DNA of 64,000 nucleotides from Opitutia bacterium (GTDB lineage: Bacteria; Verrucomicrobiota; Verrucomicrobiia; Opitutales; Opitutaceae), in contig CANJLB010000008.1 of NCBI GenBank assembly GCA_947475065.1, forward strand, positions 1-64,000, in the 5' to 3' direction. This document shows, piece by piece, positions 15,689 through 23,798 of this stretch; the first letter of the stretch is position 1, and each line of letters begins with the position of its first letter. Below the pieces are notes generated by a model. The model was not told where the DNA came from, ran no database searches, and saw only the letters and a list, made by a program, of their open reading frames with translations. Position numbers and translations under genes: made by a program.

Positions 15689-16169
15689 ATTTCTTCCGCC
15701 CGCCGTCGGTCGTGAACGAGACATAGACCACCCCGATGAGGTTGAACGGCGTCACGCGCTCGTGGTCCTCGGTCTCGTTGTTCAACCCCTGCACGCGCCA
15801 GCCACGCGCGTCCAACTCGACGAGCACATGGAGCACCCGCGAGCCGCTCTCGGCCACATAGGCCACCTGCATGCCGCGCCGGAGCGTGGCGTAGTCAATT
15901 TTGACGACCACGAGCACGGTGTTCTCACCGTAAACGGGCAGCATGGAGCGGCCGGAGCCGATCAGCGTGAACCGGTCGCGGCTCAGGCCAGTGATCAGTT
16001 CGGCGTCGCGCCAGGCCTCCAGTTCGGTGACGTCGGTGCTCGGGGGGGGCGGCGGGGCGACCGGCAGGGCTGGTTCTGTCGCGCAGCCGGCCAGCAGGGC
16101 GACGGCTGCCGCCAGCGCCAGCCGGCAGTTGCCGGTGGCGGGTGTGATTTGTGGGCCGGCTCTCTTCAT
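15687..16169 (-). CDS. Lipoprotein with signal-peptidase/LexA-like (S24/S26) domain
   Basis: This 160-aa protein has a lipobox signal peptide (LALAAAVALLAGC, Cys near residue 29), a Pro-rich linker, and a domain starting about residue 68. That domain has GSGRSMLPVYGENTVLVV, which resembles the SxSMxP active-site box of signal peptidase I and the 'GxSMxP' turn of S24/S26 peptidases. It continues with a strand-rich RGMQVAYVAESGSRVLHVLV and GWRVQGLNNE region. The second catalytic residue (Lys of the SPase I dyad) is not obvious, so the domain may be a non-catalytic relative or an unusual protease. Being lipid-anchored outside the membrane is unlike normal signal peptidases, which have transmembrane anchors. 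It is divergent from the response-regulator gene. Confidence 0.6.
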   Translation of the reverse strand: MKRAGPQITPATGNCRLALAAAVALLAGCATEPALPVAPPPPPSTDVTELEAWRDAELITGLSRDRFTLIGSGRSMLPVYGENTVLVVVKIDYATLRRGMQVAYVAESGSRVLHVLVELDARGWRVQGLNNETEDHERVTPFNLIGVVYVSFTTDGGRKK

Positions 16170-16269
16170 GAAAGTAAAAATGTGTCGCTATTCATCGGCA
16201 CAGCCTTACTCCAGTGTGTAGGCCGCCCCGCACCATTTTACACGTTTTTTCCACCGCGCCGAACTCTGC

Positions 16270-16917
16270 ATGAAACGACTCGTTATCATCGAAGATCAGA
16301 CCGCCATCCGCGAGATGCTGGCGGAAATTCTCCGCATTGACCCGAACTACAAGCTCGTTGGGGAGAGCGGCGACGGCCAGAGCGCGCTGGCCCTCTGCCT
16401 TGAGATCAAACCTGACCTCCTGGTGCTCGACGCCAAGCTCCCCGGCCTCAATGGGGTGGATCTCCTCCGTCGCCTCTCGAAGCAGTTGAAAAACGTCCGC
16501 GTGCTCGTCTTCTCCGGCCATGAAAATCCCGTGCTCGTGCGCGAGATGCTCGAGGCCGGGGCGCACGGCTTCGTCGAAAAGACGGCCGGCCTCGTCGAGT
16601 TCAAGAAGGGCCTCGAGACCGTTGCCAACGGGGGCACCTACTTTGGCCCGGCCGTTGCCAGCCTCCTCCGCAACGTCGTCGCCAACCCATCAGCCAGCGA
16701 CACCGCCGACTTTCTGACCGACCGCGAGCGCGAGATTTTGAAGCTCGTCGCCGAGAGCCACAGCACCAAGGAGATCGCCGCCAAGCTCGGCATCAGCGTG
16801 AAGACCGTGGACAATCACCGCACCAACCTCATGCGGAAGCTCAATCTGCACGACGTCGCCAGCCTCACCCGCTACGCCCTTGAGGTCGGCCTGATCGAGC
16901 CCAAACAGCCGCTTTGA
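16270..16917 (+). CDS. NarL/FixJ-type response regulator
   Basis: This 215-aa protein has a receiver domain (about residues 1-120) with acidic pocket IIEDQ, phospho-acceptor Asp54 ([17 protein letters not shown]), VLVFSGHEN and the conserved Lys in GFVEKTAG. The LuxR-type HTH (about 148-208) shows [40 protein letters not shown] and [16 protein letters not shown]. No histidine kinase gene is adjacent, so it is an orphan regulator in this window. It is divergent from the S26-like lipoprotein gene, and the 100-bp gap contains AT-rich sequence likely to hold both promoters. Confidence 0.93.
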   Translation: MKRLVIIEDQTAIREMLAEILRIDPNYKLVGESGDGQSALALCLEIKPDLLVLDAKLPGLNGVDLLRRLSKQLKNVRVLVFSGHENPVLVREMLEAGAHGFVEKTAGLVEFKKGLETVANGGTYFGPAVASLLRNVVANPSASDTADFLTDREREILKLVAESHSTKEIAAKLGISVKTVDNHRTNLMRKLNLHDVASLTRYALEVGLIEPKQPL

Positions 16918-16974
16918 GGCGGTCTGTCCCGTGGCCGGCGCGGCAAGCAAGGGGTGTTCCGTCAGTGGAACCTC

Positions 16975-17853
16975 CTACCTCAGTGATTGCGCGGTCGCAA
17001 GCCGGTCGGCCAGCACCTCGATTAGCAATGGATTTCCGGCAAGCGGCTCGGTCAGGCGCACGCGCAGGGTGGGGCGCTCCGCTTCGGCTGCGCGGCAGAT
17101 TTGAGCGATGTCGCCGTCGGGTCCGGCGTGGCGGCCCGGGGAGAGAAATTGCAGCGCGACGACGACCTCGCCCGTCCCGAACGGCTCCGCGCGCAGTGCC
17201 CGTGCGAGCAGCGGCTCGTTAAAATCGTATTCTGCGCCCGCGCGCCGTTCCATCGAAGCTGCGCCGACCGCCGCCGCGTCGACGCCAAGTTCTGCGCGCA
17301 ATTGTGCGGCGAGATGGTCGCGCACGGCCGTCACTGCGCGCGTCGGCGAACCATGGTCCACCAGCAGCACCTTGGGCCGCCGCCAGCCTGTGGCGGCAGC
17401 TGCCGTCCGTGCCTGCCCGGCGAGCATGCGCGCCATGCGGCCGTCGGCCGGGTCGGCGGCGTCCACGAGGCACGGCGCCAGCCGCAGGCGCGCGGCGGGA
17501 AATTCCCCCTGCAAGCTTTGCATGCGTTCCGGCACATGGTCGCGCACCGCCGCACTCGGGCCGAAAAACAGCGGCAGCAGATCGGCGGCGCCTGCCGGCT
17601 GGGCGGCAAAAAAATCCCGCAGCGCCGGCTCCAGCCGCCGGGCCGGTTCGCCGCCGAGTTCGTCCGACGGTACCTTGTCCGAATGCAGCAACGAGGCCGC
17701 GCGCACGTCGCGGTCCGTGCGCGCCGCGAGCGCCGCCGCCACGCGCCGCAGGCTGAGCGTGGACTCGGCGCGCAACGAGCCATTGTCGAAGAGAAAGCAG
17801 ACGGGCAGGGCGGGGAGATTCACGCGGTGACGGGTGGAAAAGGGCTTGCCCAT
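16975..17853 (-). CDS. CbiX/SirB-family protein (sirohydrochlorin chelatase-like)
   Basis: This 292-aa protein is built like a two-module class II chelatase. The N-terminal half (about 1-140) includes CFLFDNGSLRAESTLSLRRV and LLPLFFGPSAAVRDHVPERM. The C-terminal half begins PKVLLVDHGSPTRAVTAVRD, the CbiX signature with the metal-chelating His, followed by VVALQFLSPGRHAGPDGDIA. CbiX inserts cobalt or iron into sirohydrochlorin in cobalamin/siroheme synthesis. No other tetrapyrrole gene is nearby, so the metal and pathway are open. The N-terminal half has Asp-Asn where CbiX has the catalytic His ('vGHGS'), so it may have one active site. The start at 17853 is chosen over an upstream Met that would overlap the divergent OmpA gene. 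Confidence 0.75.
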   Translation of the reverse strand: MGKPFSTRHRVNLPALPVCFLFDNGSLRAESTLSLRRVAAALAARTDRDVRAASLLHSDKVPSDELGGEPARRLEPALRDFFAAQPAGAADLLPLFFGPSAAVRDHVPERMQSLQGEFPAARLRLAPCLVDAADPADGRMARMLAGQARTAAAATGWRRPKVLLVDHGSPTRAVTAVRDHLAAQLRAELGVDAAAVGAASMERRAGAEYDFNEPLLARALRAEPFGTGEVVVALQFLSPGRHAGPDGDIAQICRAAEAERPTLRVRLTEPLAGNPLLIEVLADRLATAQSLR

Positions 17854-17899
17854 GCAATGGGGCCGGCCAATAACGTCAACCCACGCGCCATCCACCACC

Positions 17900-18502
17900 A
17901 TGAATCTCCCTTTGAAATCCTTCCCCCTCGCCCTGCTCGCCTCTGTCACTTTTTTCGCCGGCTGCAATCATACGCCGGTGCGCCCTGACCCGGGGCAGAC
18001 GATAAATGTCACGCCACCCCGCGGTGCCGGCAGCAATCCGAACAGTGACATTCGCCTTCCCACCGGTCCGATTCTCACTATTCCCAACACGCTGCCGAAC
18101 CGGATTGATAGCCCCAGTGGCCCTGAGGATACCCTGACCCTTCAGGCGCAGACAGTTTATTTCGGTTTCGACAGCTCCGCCATCAAGACCGCGACCGAAG
18201 GCCCGAAGCTGCAGGCCGTGCAGAAATATCTCCTTGAGCATCCCGATGTCCGGCTGCTGATCGAAGGCCATTGTGACTGGCGCGGCACCGCCGAATACAA
18301 CCTCGGCTTGGGTGACCGCCGTGCGATCGCCGTGAAACAGTATCTTGAAAAGATCGGTGTGCCCGCCGCCCGGCTCGAAACGCTCTCCAAGGGCAGCATC
18401 GGCGCGCCGGAAAAGGCGACCGAAGCGCAGATGGAGAAAGACCGTCGCGTTAATTTTGTGCTCATCAAGTCCGGCGCGGCCCCGCTGCCGCTGTCACTCT
18501 GA
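17900..18502 (+). CDS. pal: Pal-like OmpA-family peptidoglycan-associated lipoprotein
   Basis: This 200-aa protein has a lipoprotein signal peptide (FPLALLASVTFFAGC, Cys22) and a ~60-residue linker. The OmpA-type peptidoglycan-binding domain occupies about residues 92-195: VYFGFDSSAIKTATEGPKLQ, LLIEGHCDWRGTAEYNLGLG, DRRAIAVKQYLEKIGVPAAR and a final RVNFVLI. This is the Pal arrangement, tethering outer membrane to cell wall. No tol genes are adjacent. The ATG at 17900 gives a proper signal peptide; the frame upstream overlaps the divergent CbiX gene. A strong terminator follows. Confidence 0.88.
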   Translation: MNLPLKSFPLALLASVTFFAGCNHTPVRPDPGQTINVTPPRGAGSNPNSDIRLPTGPILTIPNTLPNRIDSPSGPEDTLTLQAQTVYFGFDSSAIKTATEGPKLQAVQKYLLEHPDVRLLIEGHCDWRGTAEYNLGLGDRRAIAVKQYLEKIGVPAARLETLSKGSIGAPEKATEAQMEKDRRVNFVLIKSGAAPLPLSL

Positions 18503-18530
18503 TTTTCCGATCGCCGGCAGGTTGATGCAA

Positions 18531-18566
18531 CCAAAGACGCGGCGGCTTCACCGCGTCTTTGGTTTT
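18531..18566 (+). terminator. Rho-independent terminator after the Pal-like gene
   Basis: CCAAAGACGCGG (18531-18542) pairs perfectly with CCGCGTCTTTGG (18551-18562) across an 8-base loop and is followed by TTTT. It is 28 bp past the stop codon. It may also serve the convergent receiver-domain gene. Confidence 0.85.
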
Positions 18567-18600
18567 CAGGGCAGACAGCCGGGCGAAACGGACCGCCCCG

Positions 18601-18993
18601 TCATTTCCCTTGGAGCACACTGCCGGCCCGGCCCAGCCAGCCTGGCAGCCGCTCAACCAGATCGCGCGGGCTGAAAGGCTTGGTGATGTAGGCAAGCGCG
18701 CCGAGGCCCAGGCCGTGCGCCTGTGCGTCCGGGGTCGCCCACGCTGTGAGCATGACGAGCGGGATGCGCGCTGTCGTAGGCTCGCGCCGCAAGATTTCGC
18801 AGAGGCTGAAGCCGTCGATGTCGGGCAGCATCAGGTCGAGCAGCACGAGATCGGGCCGCCGGGCGCGCACGGCGGCAAGCGCCGCGCGCCCGCTGGCGGC
18901 GGCGGCGGCTTCGCAGCCGGCGCGCACGAGGAGGAACCGCACGAGATCGGTGACATCCCGCTCATCATCGACGCAAAGGACAAATGGACGCAT
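18601..18993 (-). CDS. Stand-alone response-regulator receiver domain
   Basis: This 130-aa single receiver domain has FVLCVDDERDVTDLVRFLLV, phospho-acceptor Asp53 in LVLLDLMLPDIDGFSLCEIL, PLVMLTAWAT and the conserved Lys in YITKPFSPRDL. There is no output domain, so it would work in a phosphorelay or by protein-protein contact. The ATG at 18993 is preferred over the GTG at 19002 because AAGGTGGG lies just upstream as a Shine-Dalgarno. No kinase gene is adjacent. It is divergent from the small FmdB-like gene. Confidence 0.9.
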   Translation of the reverse strand: MRPFVLCVDDERDVTDLVRFLLVRAGCEAAAAASGRAALAAVRARRPDLVLLDLMLPDIDGFSLCEILRREPTTARIPLVMLTAWATPDAQAHGLGLGALAYITKPFSPRDLVERLPGWLGRAGSVLQGK

Positions 18994-19119
18994 CGTGCCC
19001 ACCTTGCCACAGCCATGTCACGGGCGGGTGACGATGCGGCAACAACCGGGCAACACCGGCGGCTTGCGCCGTGCTTGAGTTTTAAGGGAAAGCCGCCATC
19101 TGTTCGCGCTGCCCGTGCC

Positions 19120-19365
19120 ATGACCACCTACGTTTACGAAACCATCCCGCTCATCCCCGGCGTTGCTCCCGAGCGCTTCGAGGTGCGGCAGGCGATGGCC
19201 GAGGCCCCGCTCGTGCGGCACCCGACGAGCGGCGAGCCGGTGCGACGTGTCATCACCGGCGGCTATGGCCTGATGGGTGTGAGCGGCCGCGAGGGCAAGG
19301 CCCCGCCGCCCGTCGCCTCGTCGCACTGCTGCGGCGCGCAATGTGGCTGCGGCGCGGCCGGCTGA
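19120..19365 (+). CDS. Short FmdB-like zinc-ribbon protein
   Basis: This 81-aa protein starts MTTYVYETIPLIPGVAPERF, then EVRQAMAEAPLVRHPTSGEP and VRRVITGGYGLMG, the plan of FmdB family regulators ('Y.C..CG..FE...sm...pl..cP.cg..v.rvisgg'). The first CxxC pair is replaced by YET; a C-terminal HCCGAQCGCGAAG cluster may bind metal instead. It is a second FmdB relative beside the one at 13393. The start ATG at 19120 is required by the family's M-T/P-x-Y-x-Y beginning. Confidence 0.7.
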   Translation: MTTYVYETIPLIPGVAPERFEVRQAMAEAPLVRHPTSGEPVRRVITGGYGLMGVSGREGKAPPPVASSHCCGAQCGCGAAG

Positions 19366-19382
19366 GTTGGTGGATCAATTTT

Positions 19383-19530
19383 CAACCGCGAATGGATGCG
19401 AATAACCGCGAATAAAAACCAATCATCGGCGCACAAAATCGTGTCCGTCCCTCTCCCCTCCCGCTGGCCAGTCTTCGGTCTTCCGCCTTTTGTCCTCTGT
19501 CTTTCGGCCATCCGCGTCCATTCGCGGTTG
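19383..19530. repeat. Inverted CCGCGAATGGA repeat pair
   Basis: CAACCGCGAATGGATGC (19383-19399) matches the complement of GCGTCCATTCGCGGTTG (19514-19530) at 16 of 17 positions, enclosing about 115 bases. The left copy continues as GAATAACCGCGAATAA. This ACCGCGAAT word is one of the dispersed intergenic modules. The enclosed segment has no ORF that I can support. It may fold into a large hairpin upstream of the DUF5069 gene. Confidence 0.6.
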
Positions 19531-19565
19531 CCCGTTTGCTGAATCCCTGCCACCGTCCGCCCCTT

Positions 19566-20009
19566 ATGCTCAACCTCTCCGCTCCCGACTTGACCCAGCA
19601 TCCGCCGCGCAGCCCGCGCGTCCGCCTCGGCGGCTACGTCCACTTGCCGCGCCTGCTCGACAAGGCCCGCGCCGATGCCGCCGGCAAACTTGGCGAGTTC
19701 CATTATAACTGTCCGCTCGACGGGCATTTTTTTGAATTCACGGGCATCAGCCATGAGGTGCTGCTTGCCGAGGTGAAGCTCGGCCGCAGCGACACGGAGA
19801 TGCTCGCCTGGGTCAACGCCCGTTCCAAACGCGGCCCGTCCGAGATCGCGGCATGGTCTGTGTGGCTGACCGGCCACGCTCCTGGCGGACACGAAGGCCA
19901 CGCCTGGTTCGGCCAGGAGCTGACCAGGGCGCCTGAACGCCGCGACATCGTGACCTTCTTCGACCTGCTCGACTTCGACGACTACGTGAGCTACGGCGGG
20001 AAAGTGTGA
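19566..20009 (+). CDS. DUF5069 domain protein
   Basis: This 147-aa soluble protein matches the DUF5069 plan: VRLGGYVHLPRLLDKARA, YNCPLDGHFFEFTGIS, VKLGRSDTEMLAWV, then an HEGHAWFGQEL segment and a DIVTFFDLLDFDD end. The function is not known. These proteins are common in Verrucomicrobia, Planctomycetes and related groups. The ATG at 19566 (MLNLSAPDLTQHPPRSPRVR) fits the family start. The inverted repeat block lies just upstream and may contain its promoter. Confidence 0.85.
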   Translation: MLNLSAPDLTQHPPRSPRVRLGGYVHLPRLLDKARADAAGKLGEFHYNCPLDGHFFEFTGISHEVLLAEVKLGRSDTEMLAWVNARSKRGPSEIAAWSVWLTGHAPGGHEGHAWFGQELTRAPERRDIVTFFDLLDFDDYVSYGGKV

Positions 20010-20420
20010 GAATTTCGCCCGAATGCTTCGGGTTTCAGCCCAATGAAACCAAGCATAGGATAACAGGAGGTTGAGACACGTCCCTGGTGGCACTTGCTGG
20101 CGGCCTGCCCTCGATTTGAGGGGATGCTCAAGGGCGCAGCGATGAATTATGCCATCCTTTTGCCGGCCTAAAGAGTTGGTTTCTTCCCTCTAGGCGTTGG
20201 AATGGGGAGCGAATCCCAACGCGAGACTTGGAACAACGCAGGCGATTCCGAAGACGGGACCGGTCCATCCTTTACGCGGAGTCCGTTCGTGGATACACTT
20301 CGTTGCCGAGCCGCATTCGCCGTCGCGGAGTGCGAGGATGTGGACGTAGGTGCTTGGACGGCGGGATGGCAGGCAATCGGCCAACATTTACCACCGCTTA
20401 ACAATATTCGGGTGGCTGGG
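20010..20420. other. Intergenic region with no supported gene
   Basis: Short ORFs on both strands (for example reverse 20168-20431) have no recognisable motif and atypical composition. A lower-GC stretch lies around 20020-20180. No tRNA, insertion sequence or clear terminator is seen. Confidence 0.45.
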
Positions 20421-20422
20421 CC

Positions 20423-20458
20423 GTAACGCAAACGTCACCGTTTCGTCACACAGGTAAC
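20423..20458 (+). promoter_or_regulatory. Pho-box-like 11-bp phased repeats upstream of the VTC gene
   Basis: GTAAC (20423), GTCAC (20434) and GTCAC (20445) are spaced exactly 11 bases apart, giving ACGTCAC-CGTT-TCGTCAC in the centre, with a further GTAAC at 20454. Known PhoB sites are tandem 7-bp repeats (CTGTCAT-like) at 11-bp spacing, so spacing and the GTCA core both fit. The downstream gene is a VTC-domain polyphosphate-polymerase-like protein, which suits phosphate control. The site ends 9 bases before the start codon, which is close. Confidence 0.4.
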
Positions 20459-20466
20459 CAATCACT

Positions 20467-21261
20467 ATGTCACCCTCGGCCCTCACCGCGCAGGAGAAAC
20501 GGGAGTTCGCCTCCGAGATCAAATTTCTGCTCGACCCGGCAAAGGCGGAGCTCGTCCGCGACTGGGCGCGCGAACGGCTCGTGGCCGACCCGAATGCCGG
20601 CGGCCACGTGGGCGATGGCTACGCGGTCACCAGCCTTTATTTTGACACGGCGCACCACGATGTTTTTCACCGCCGGCGCGGGCTGTACCGGAGCAAATAC
20701 CGCGTGCGCCGCTATGGCGGGCCGGCCGGCGTCATTTTTTTGGAGCGCAAGTTCAAGGCGCGCGGCCGGCTCGCCAAGCGCCGTTGCGTGGTCCCGCCGG
20801 AGGATCTCGCGCGGCTGGCGGCGACGGAGCCGGCGGGTGGCTGGGTGGGAGAGTGGTTTCAAACGCGGGTCGCGGCCCGGCGGTTGCGGCCCGTCTGCCA
20901 GATTTCCTACCAACGGCTCGCGCGCGTGCTACTCACGCCAGCCGGCCCCATCCGGCTGACGATGGACACCGGCCTCTGCACCTGCCCGGCGGCGGACTTT
21001 CGTTTCCTCGATGACACCGGCGGCGTGCCGCTGCTCCGCGACCAAGTCGTGCTCGAGGTCAAATACCGTCGCGAGCTGCCCGCCTTGTTCCGCGAGCTCG
21101 TGGCGCAGTTTCAGCTCAGTCCGCAGCCCTTTTCCAAATACCGCGCTGCCATCACCGCGCTCGGGCTGGCGGCCATGCCTGCCGACCAGACGCCCCCCAT
21201 CAACCTCGTCCCGCCCGCCACCCCGGTCGTGGAGGCAGAGCGCGCCCTGACCCATGCCTGA
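20467..21261 (+). CDS. VTC-domain polyphosphate polymerase-like protein
   Basis: This 264-aa protein belongs to the CYTH/VTC superfamily: FASEIKFLLDPAKAELVRDW, YAVTSLYFDTAHHDVFH, SKYRVRRYGGPAGVIFLERK with the basic KFKARGRLAKRR, ISYQRLARV, IRLTMDTGL and VVLEVKYRRELP. These Lys/Arg/Glu strands line the triphosphate tunnel in yeast Vtc4, which makes polyphosphate from ATP. Bacterial members are usually annotated 'polyphosphate polymerase domain-containing'. Its stop overlaps the start of the DUF4956 membrane protein (8 bases), and a CotH protein follows, the common three-gene arrangement. Activity on ATP is inferred, not shown. Confidence 0.85.
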   Translation: MSPSALTAQEKREFASEIKFLLDPAKAELVRDWARERLVADPNAGGHVGDGYAVTSLYFDTAHHDVFHRRRGLYRSKYRVRRYGGPAGVIFLERKFKARGRLAKRRCVVPPEDLARLAATEPAGGWVGEWFQTRVAARRLRPVCQISYQRLARVLLTPAGPIRLTMDTGLCTCPAADFRFLDDTGGVPLLRDQVVLEVKYRRELPALFRELVAQFQLSPQPFSKYRAAITALGLAAMPADQTPPINLVPPATPVVEAERALTHA

Positions 21262-21937
21262 TTTTCTCAACTCCGCCTTTTCCTCACCGGCGGTTCCGCC
21301 GCTCGTCATGCTCGTGAGGCTGCTTGTCGCGCTCACCCTGGGCGGCGCGGTGGCATGGATTCACCGCCGCGCGCGCGGCACCGAGGGCAGCGGGTCATTT
21401 GCGGGCACGCTGGTTCTGCTCACGATCCTGATCGCGCTCGTCACGCAGGTGATCGGCGACAGCGTGGCGCGGGCGTTCAGCTTGGTCGGCGCGCTTTCCA
21501 TCGTGCGTTTCCGCACGGTGGTGCGCGACACGCAGGACACAGCCTATGTCATCTTCGCCGTCGTGCTCGGCATGGCGGTGGGGGCGGAAAGTCTCTGGGC
21601 GGCCGCCATCGGCCTTGGCGTGGTCGGGCTGGCGGCGTGGCTGCTGCGGCTCGCGCGGCCCGATGTGGCGGCGGCGGCCGGGCCGGCGCACCTGCTGGCC
21701 GTGCGCGTCGCCGTCGGGCATGACTTGGATCCGTTACTCGGCCCCGCGCTCGACACGCATCTGGCCGCGCGCGCACTCGTCTCGGTCGAGACCGCGCGGC
21801 AGGGGGTCTCGCTCGACGTGACCTACGAGGCGCGGCTGCGCCCCGACGCCTCGGCGGAGCACCTAGTCAAGGCCCTCAACCTCCTTGAAGGCGTGGAGAG
21901 CGCCAGCCTGCGGCGGCGCGATTCGGAGACCGCCTGA
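21254..21937 (+). CDS. DUF4956 membrane protein
   Basis: This 227-aa protein has four predicted transmembrane helices in the N-terminal ~140 residues: LVMLVRLLVALTLGGAVAWI; GTLVLLTILIALVTQVIG; then the conserved loop VARAFSLVGALSIVRFRTVV with RDTQDTAYVIFAVVLGMAVG; and a last helix AAIGLGVVGLAAWLLRL. A soluble ACT-like C-terminus follows (about 150-225). The 'fgLvGALsIVRFRt..kd..d' loop is the DUF4956 signature. It overlaps the VTC gene and precedes CotH, so it probably forms a membrane complex with the VTC protein, perhaps for coupled polymer synthesis and transport. That coupling is inference from gene order. Confidence 0.88.
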   Translation: MPDFLNSAFSSPAVPPLVMLVRLLVALTLGGAVAWIHRRARGTEGSGSFAGTLVLLTILIALVTQVIGDSVARAFSLVGALSIVRFRTVVRDTQDTAYVIFAVVLGMAVGAESLWAAAIGLGVVGLAAWLLRLARPDVAAAAGPAHLLAVRVAVGHDLDPLLGPALDTHLAARALVSVETARQGVSLDVTYEARLRPDASAEHLVKALNLLEGVESASLRRRDSETA

Positions 21938-21988
21938 GCGACGGCATCATTTTTCAACCAACCAACCACCATCCATCCCGTTCCGCCC

Positions 21989-23779
21989 ATGAAAACCAAC
22001 CCGTTCTCCCGTCACGCCGCCACGTTCTCGGCGGTCCGTCTCGCCACCGCCACATGCCTGCTGGCCACCCTCGCCCAGGCCCAGCCGGGCGGGCCGGGCT
22101 TTGACAATGGCGGTTTCGGCCCTCCTGGAGGCGGGCAGGATTTCGGCGGCGGCCGGGGCGGGCCGGGCGGGCGCGGCGGCCCCGGCGGCGGTATGATGGG
22201 CGCCACGACCAAGCTCGTCTCCCGTTTCGACCGGGACGGTGACAAACGCCTCAACCGCGCCGAGCGCGACGCCGCGCGCGCCGCAACCGCCGCGACCGGT
22301 GGCGGGGGCGGGCGCGGCGGCTTCGTCGGGCCGGGCGGCGGCCGGGGCGGGCCCGGCGGCATGATGGGCGGCGTCGCGGCGGCCTCGCCCGGCGAGAAAA
22401 TTTCCCCGGCGGACGTGAAAGCTTACGGCAAAGAGCCGCTCTATGAGCCGACGGCGTTTCGCACGATCTTCCTCACGTTTGCCGACGCCGACTGGGAAAA
22501 GGAGATGGAGGACTTCAACAACACCGACGTGGACGTGCCCGCCACCGTCGTCGTGGACGGCAAGACCTATCAGGATGTTGGCATGCATTTCCGCGGCCTG
22601 TCCTCCTACATGGCGGTGCCGACCGGCTCGAAGCGCTCGCTCAACCTCTCCTTCGATTTCGTGCATGAGGGGCAGAGCCTGTTCGGCCATCGCACCGTCA
22701 ACCTCCTCAACTCGCACGAGGACGCTTCGTTTCTCCGCCCCGTGCTCTACAGCCGCATCGCGCAGGACTACTTGCCCGCGCCGAAGGCCGGCCTCGTGCG
22801 CGTCGTCATCAACGGCGAAAACTGGGGTGTCTATTCCACCGCCGAGCAGTTCAACAAGGACTTCGTCAAGGACCGCTTCGGCTCCGCCAACGGCGCGCGT
22901 TGGAAAGTCCCCGGCAACCCCGGCGGGCAAGGCAGCCTCGCCTATCTCGGCGACGACCCCGCCGCCTACAAGGGCATCTACGAAATCACTTCAAAGGACG
23001 ATCCCAAGGCATGGGCCGATCTCATCCGCATGACGAAAGTCCTCAACGAAACCCCCGCCGCCCAGCTTGAGGCTGCGCTCGCCTCACTGCTCGACATTGA
23101 AGGCGCGCTCAAGTTTCTCGCCCTCGAGATCACCTTCATCAATGGCGACGGCTACTGGACGCGCACCAGCGACTACAGCATCGCGCAGGACGACAAGGGC
23201 CACTTCCACATCATCCCGCACGACGTGAACGAAACTTTCAGCACCGGCGGTGGCGGGCCGGGCGGGCCGGGCGGTCGCGGTGGCCCCGGAGGCTTCGGGG
23301 GCGGCGGACGTGGCGGGCCGGGAGGCCGAGGTGGCGGTGGAAATTTCGGGGGGCCGCCCAACGGCCCCGGCGGCGGCGACCCAAATTTCGCGGGCGGCCC
23401 TGGCGGCCAAGGTGGCGGCGGGCGGGGCGGACGTGGTGGCGGCGGCCCCGGCGGCGGTGTGACGCTCGACCCACTCGTGGACGCCACCAGCGCCAACACA
23501 CCGCTCATCTCCAAGCTCCTCGCTGTCCCCGCGCTCCGCGCGCGCTACCTCGGCTATGTGCGCGACATCGCGACCACCTGGCTCGACTGGGCAAAGCTCG
23601 GTCCCGTTGCGCAGCAATGGCATGACCTCATTGAGGCCGACGTGAAGCGCGACACCAAGAAGCTCGAGACCACTGAGGCGTTCGACACAAGCCTCGCCGC
23701 GCTGAAAAACTTCGCAGACCAACGCCGCGCCTTCCTGCTGAACAACACCGCCATCAAAGCCCTCCCCGCCGTCAAGTGA
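21989..23779 (+). CDS. Secreted CotH-kinase family protein with Gly-rich insertions
   Basis: This 596-aa protein has a Sec signal peptide (residues 1-31, ending AQAQP). An EF-hand-like FDRDGDKRLNRAERDAA (about 78-95) is embedded between Gly-rich runs. The CotH domain runs from about residue 150: VGMHFRGLSSYMAVPTGSKR, NLLNSHEDASFLRPVLYSRI, GENWGVYSTAEQFNKDFVKD and HIIPHDVNETFS, the counterpart of the CotH 'IPWDLD.tf' metal-binding motif. A second Gly-rich low-complexity block of about 75 residues interrupts the domain after that motif (about 415-490). CotH proteins are atypical kinases that phosphorylate secreted proteins (B. subtilis CotH on CotB/CotG). It is third in the VTC-DUF4956-CotH set, 51 bp after DUF4956. 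Confidence 0.88.
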   Translation: MKTNPFSRHAATFSAVRLATATCLLATLAQAQPGGPGFDNGGFGPPGGGQDFGGGRGGPGGRGGPGGGMMGATTKLVSRFDRDGDKRLNRAERDAARAATAATGGGGGRGGFVGPGGGRGGPGGMMGGVAAASPGEKISPADVKAYGKEPLYEPTAFRTIFLTFADADWEKEMEDFNNTDVDVPATVVVDGKTYQDVGMHFRGLSSYMAVPTGSKRSLNLSFDFVHEGQSLFGHRTVNLLNSHEDASFLRPVLYSRIAQDYLPAPKAGLVRVVINGENWGVYSTAEQFNKDFVKDRFGSANGARWKVPGNPGGQGSLAYLGDDPAAYKGIYEITSKDDPKAWADLIRMTKVLNETPAAQLEAALASLLDIEGALKFLALEITFINGDGYWTRTSDYSIAQDDKGHFHIIPHDVNETFSTGGGGPGGPGGRGGPGGFGGGGRGGPGGRGGGGNFGGPPNGPGGGDPNFAGGPGGQGGGGRGGRGGGGPGGGVTLDPLVDATSANTPLISKLLAVPALRARYLGYVRDIATTWLDWAKLGPVAQQWHDLIEADVKRDTKKLETTEAFDTSLAALKNFADQRRAFLLNNTAIKALPAVK

Positions 23780-23798
23780 ACGCGGCGTCGCTGCGGTC

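Noticed and set aside
20168-20431. An 87-codon minus-strand ORF in the region before the VTC gene
   Set aside because: No domain, signal or plausible ribosome site; composition is atypical of the neighbouring genes.
23250-23460. Tandem GGCGG/GGGCC-rich repeats that might suggest a CRISPR or minisatellite
   Set aside because: They are the coding sequence of a Gly-rich stretch, with no constant repeat/spacer lengths. No CRISPR array or cas gene is seen in the window.
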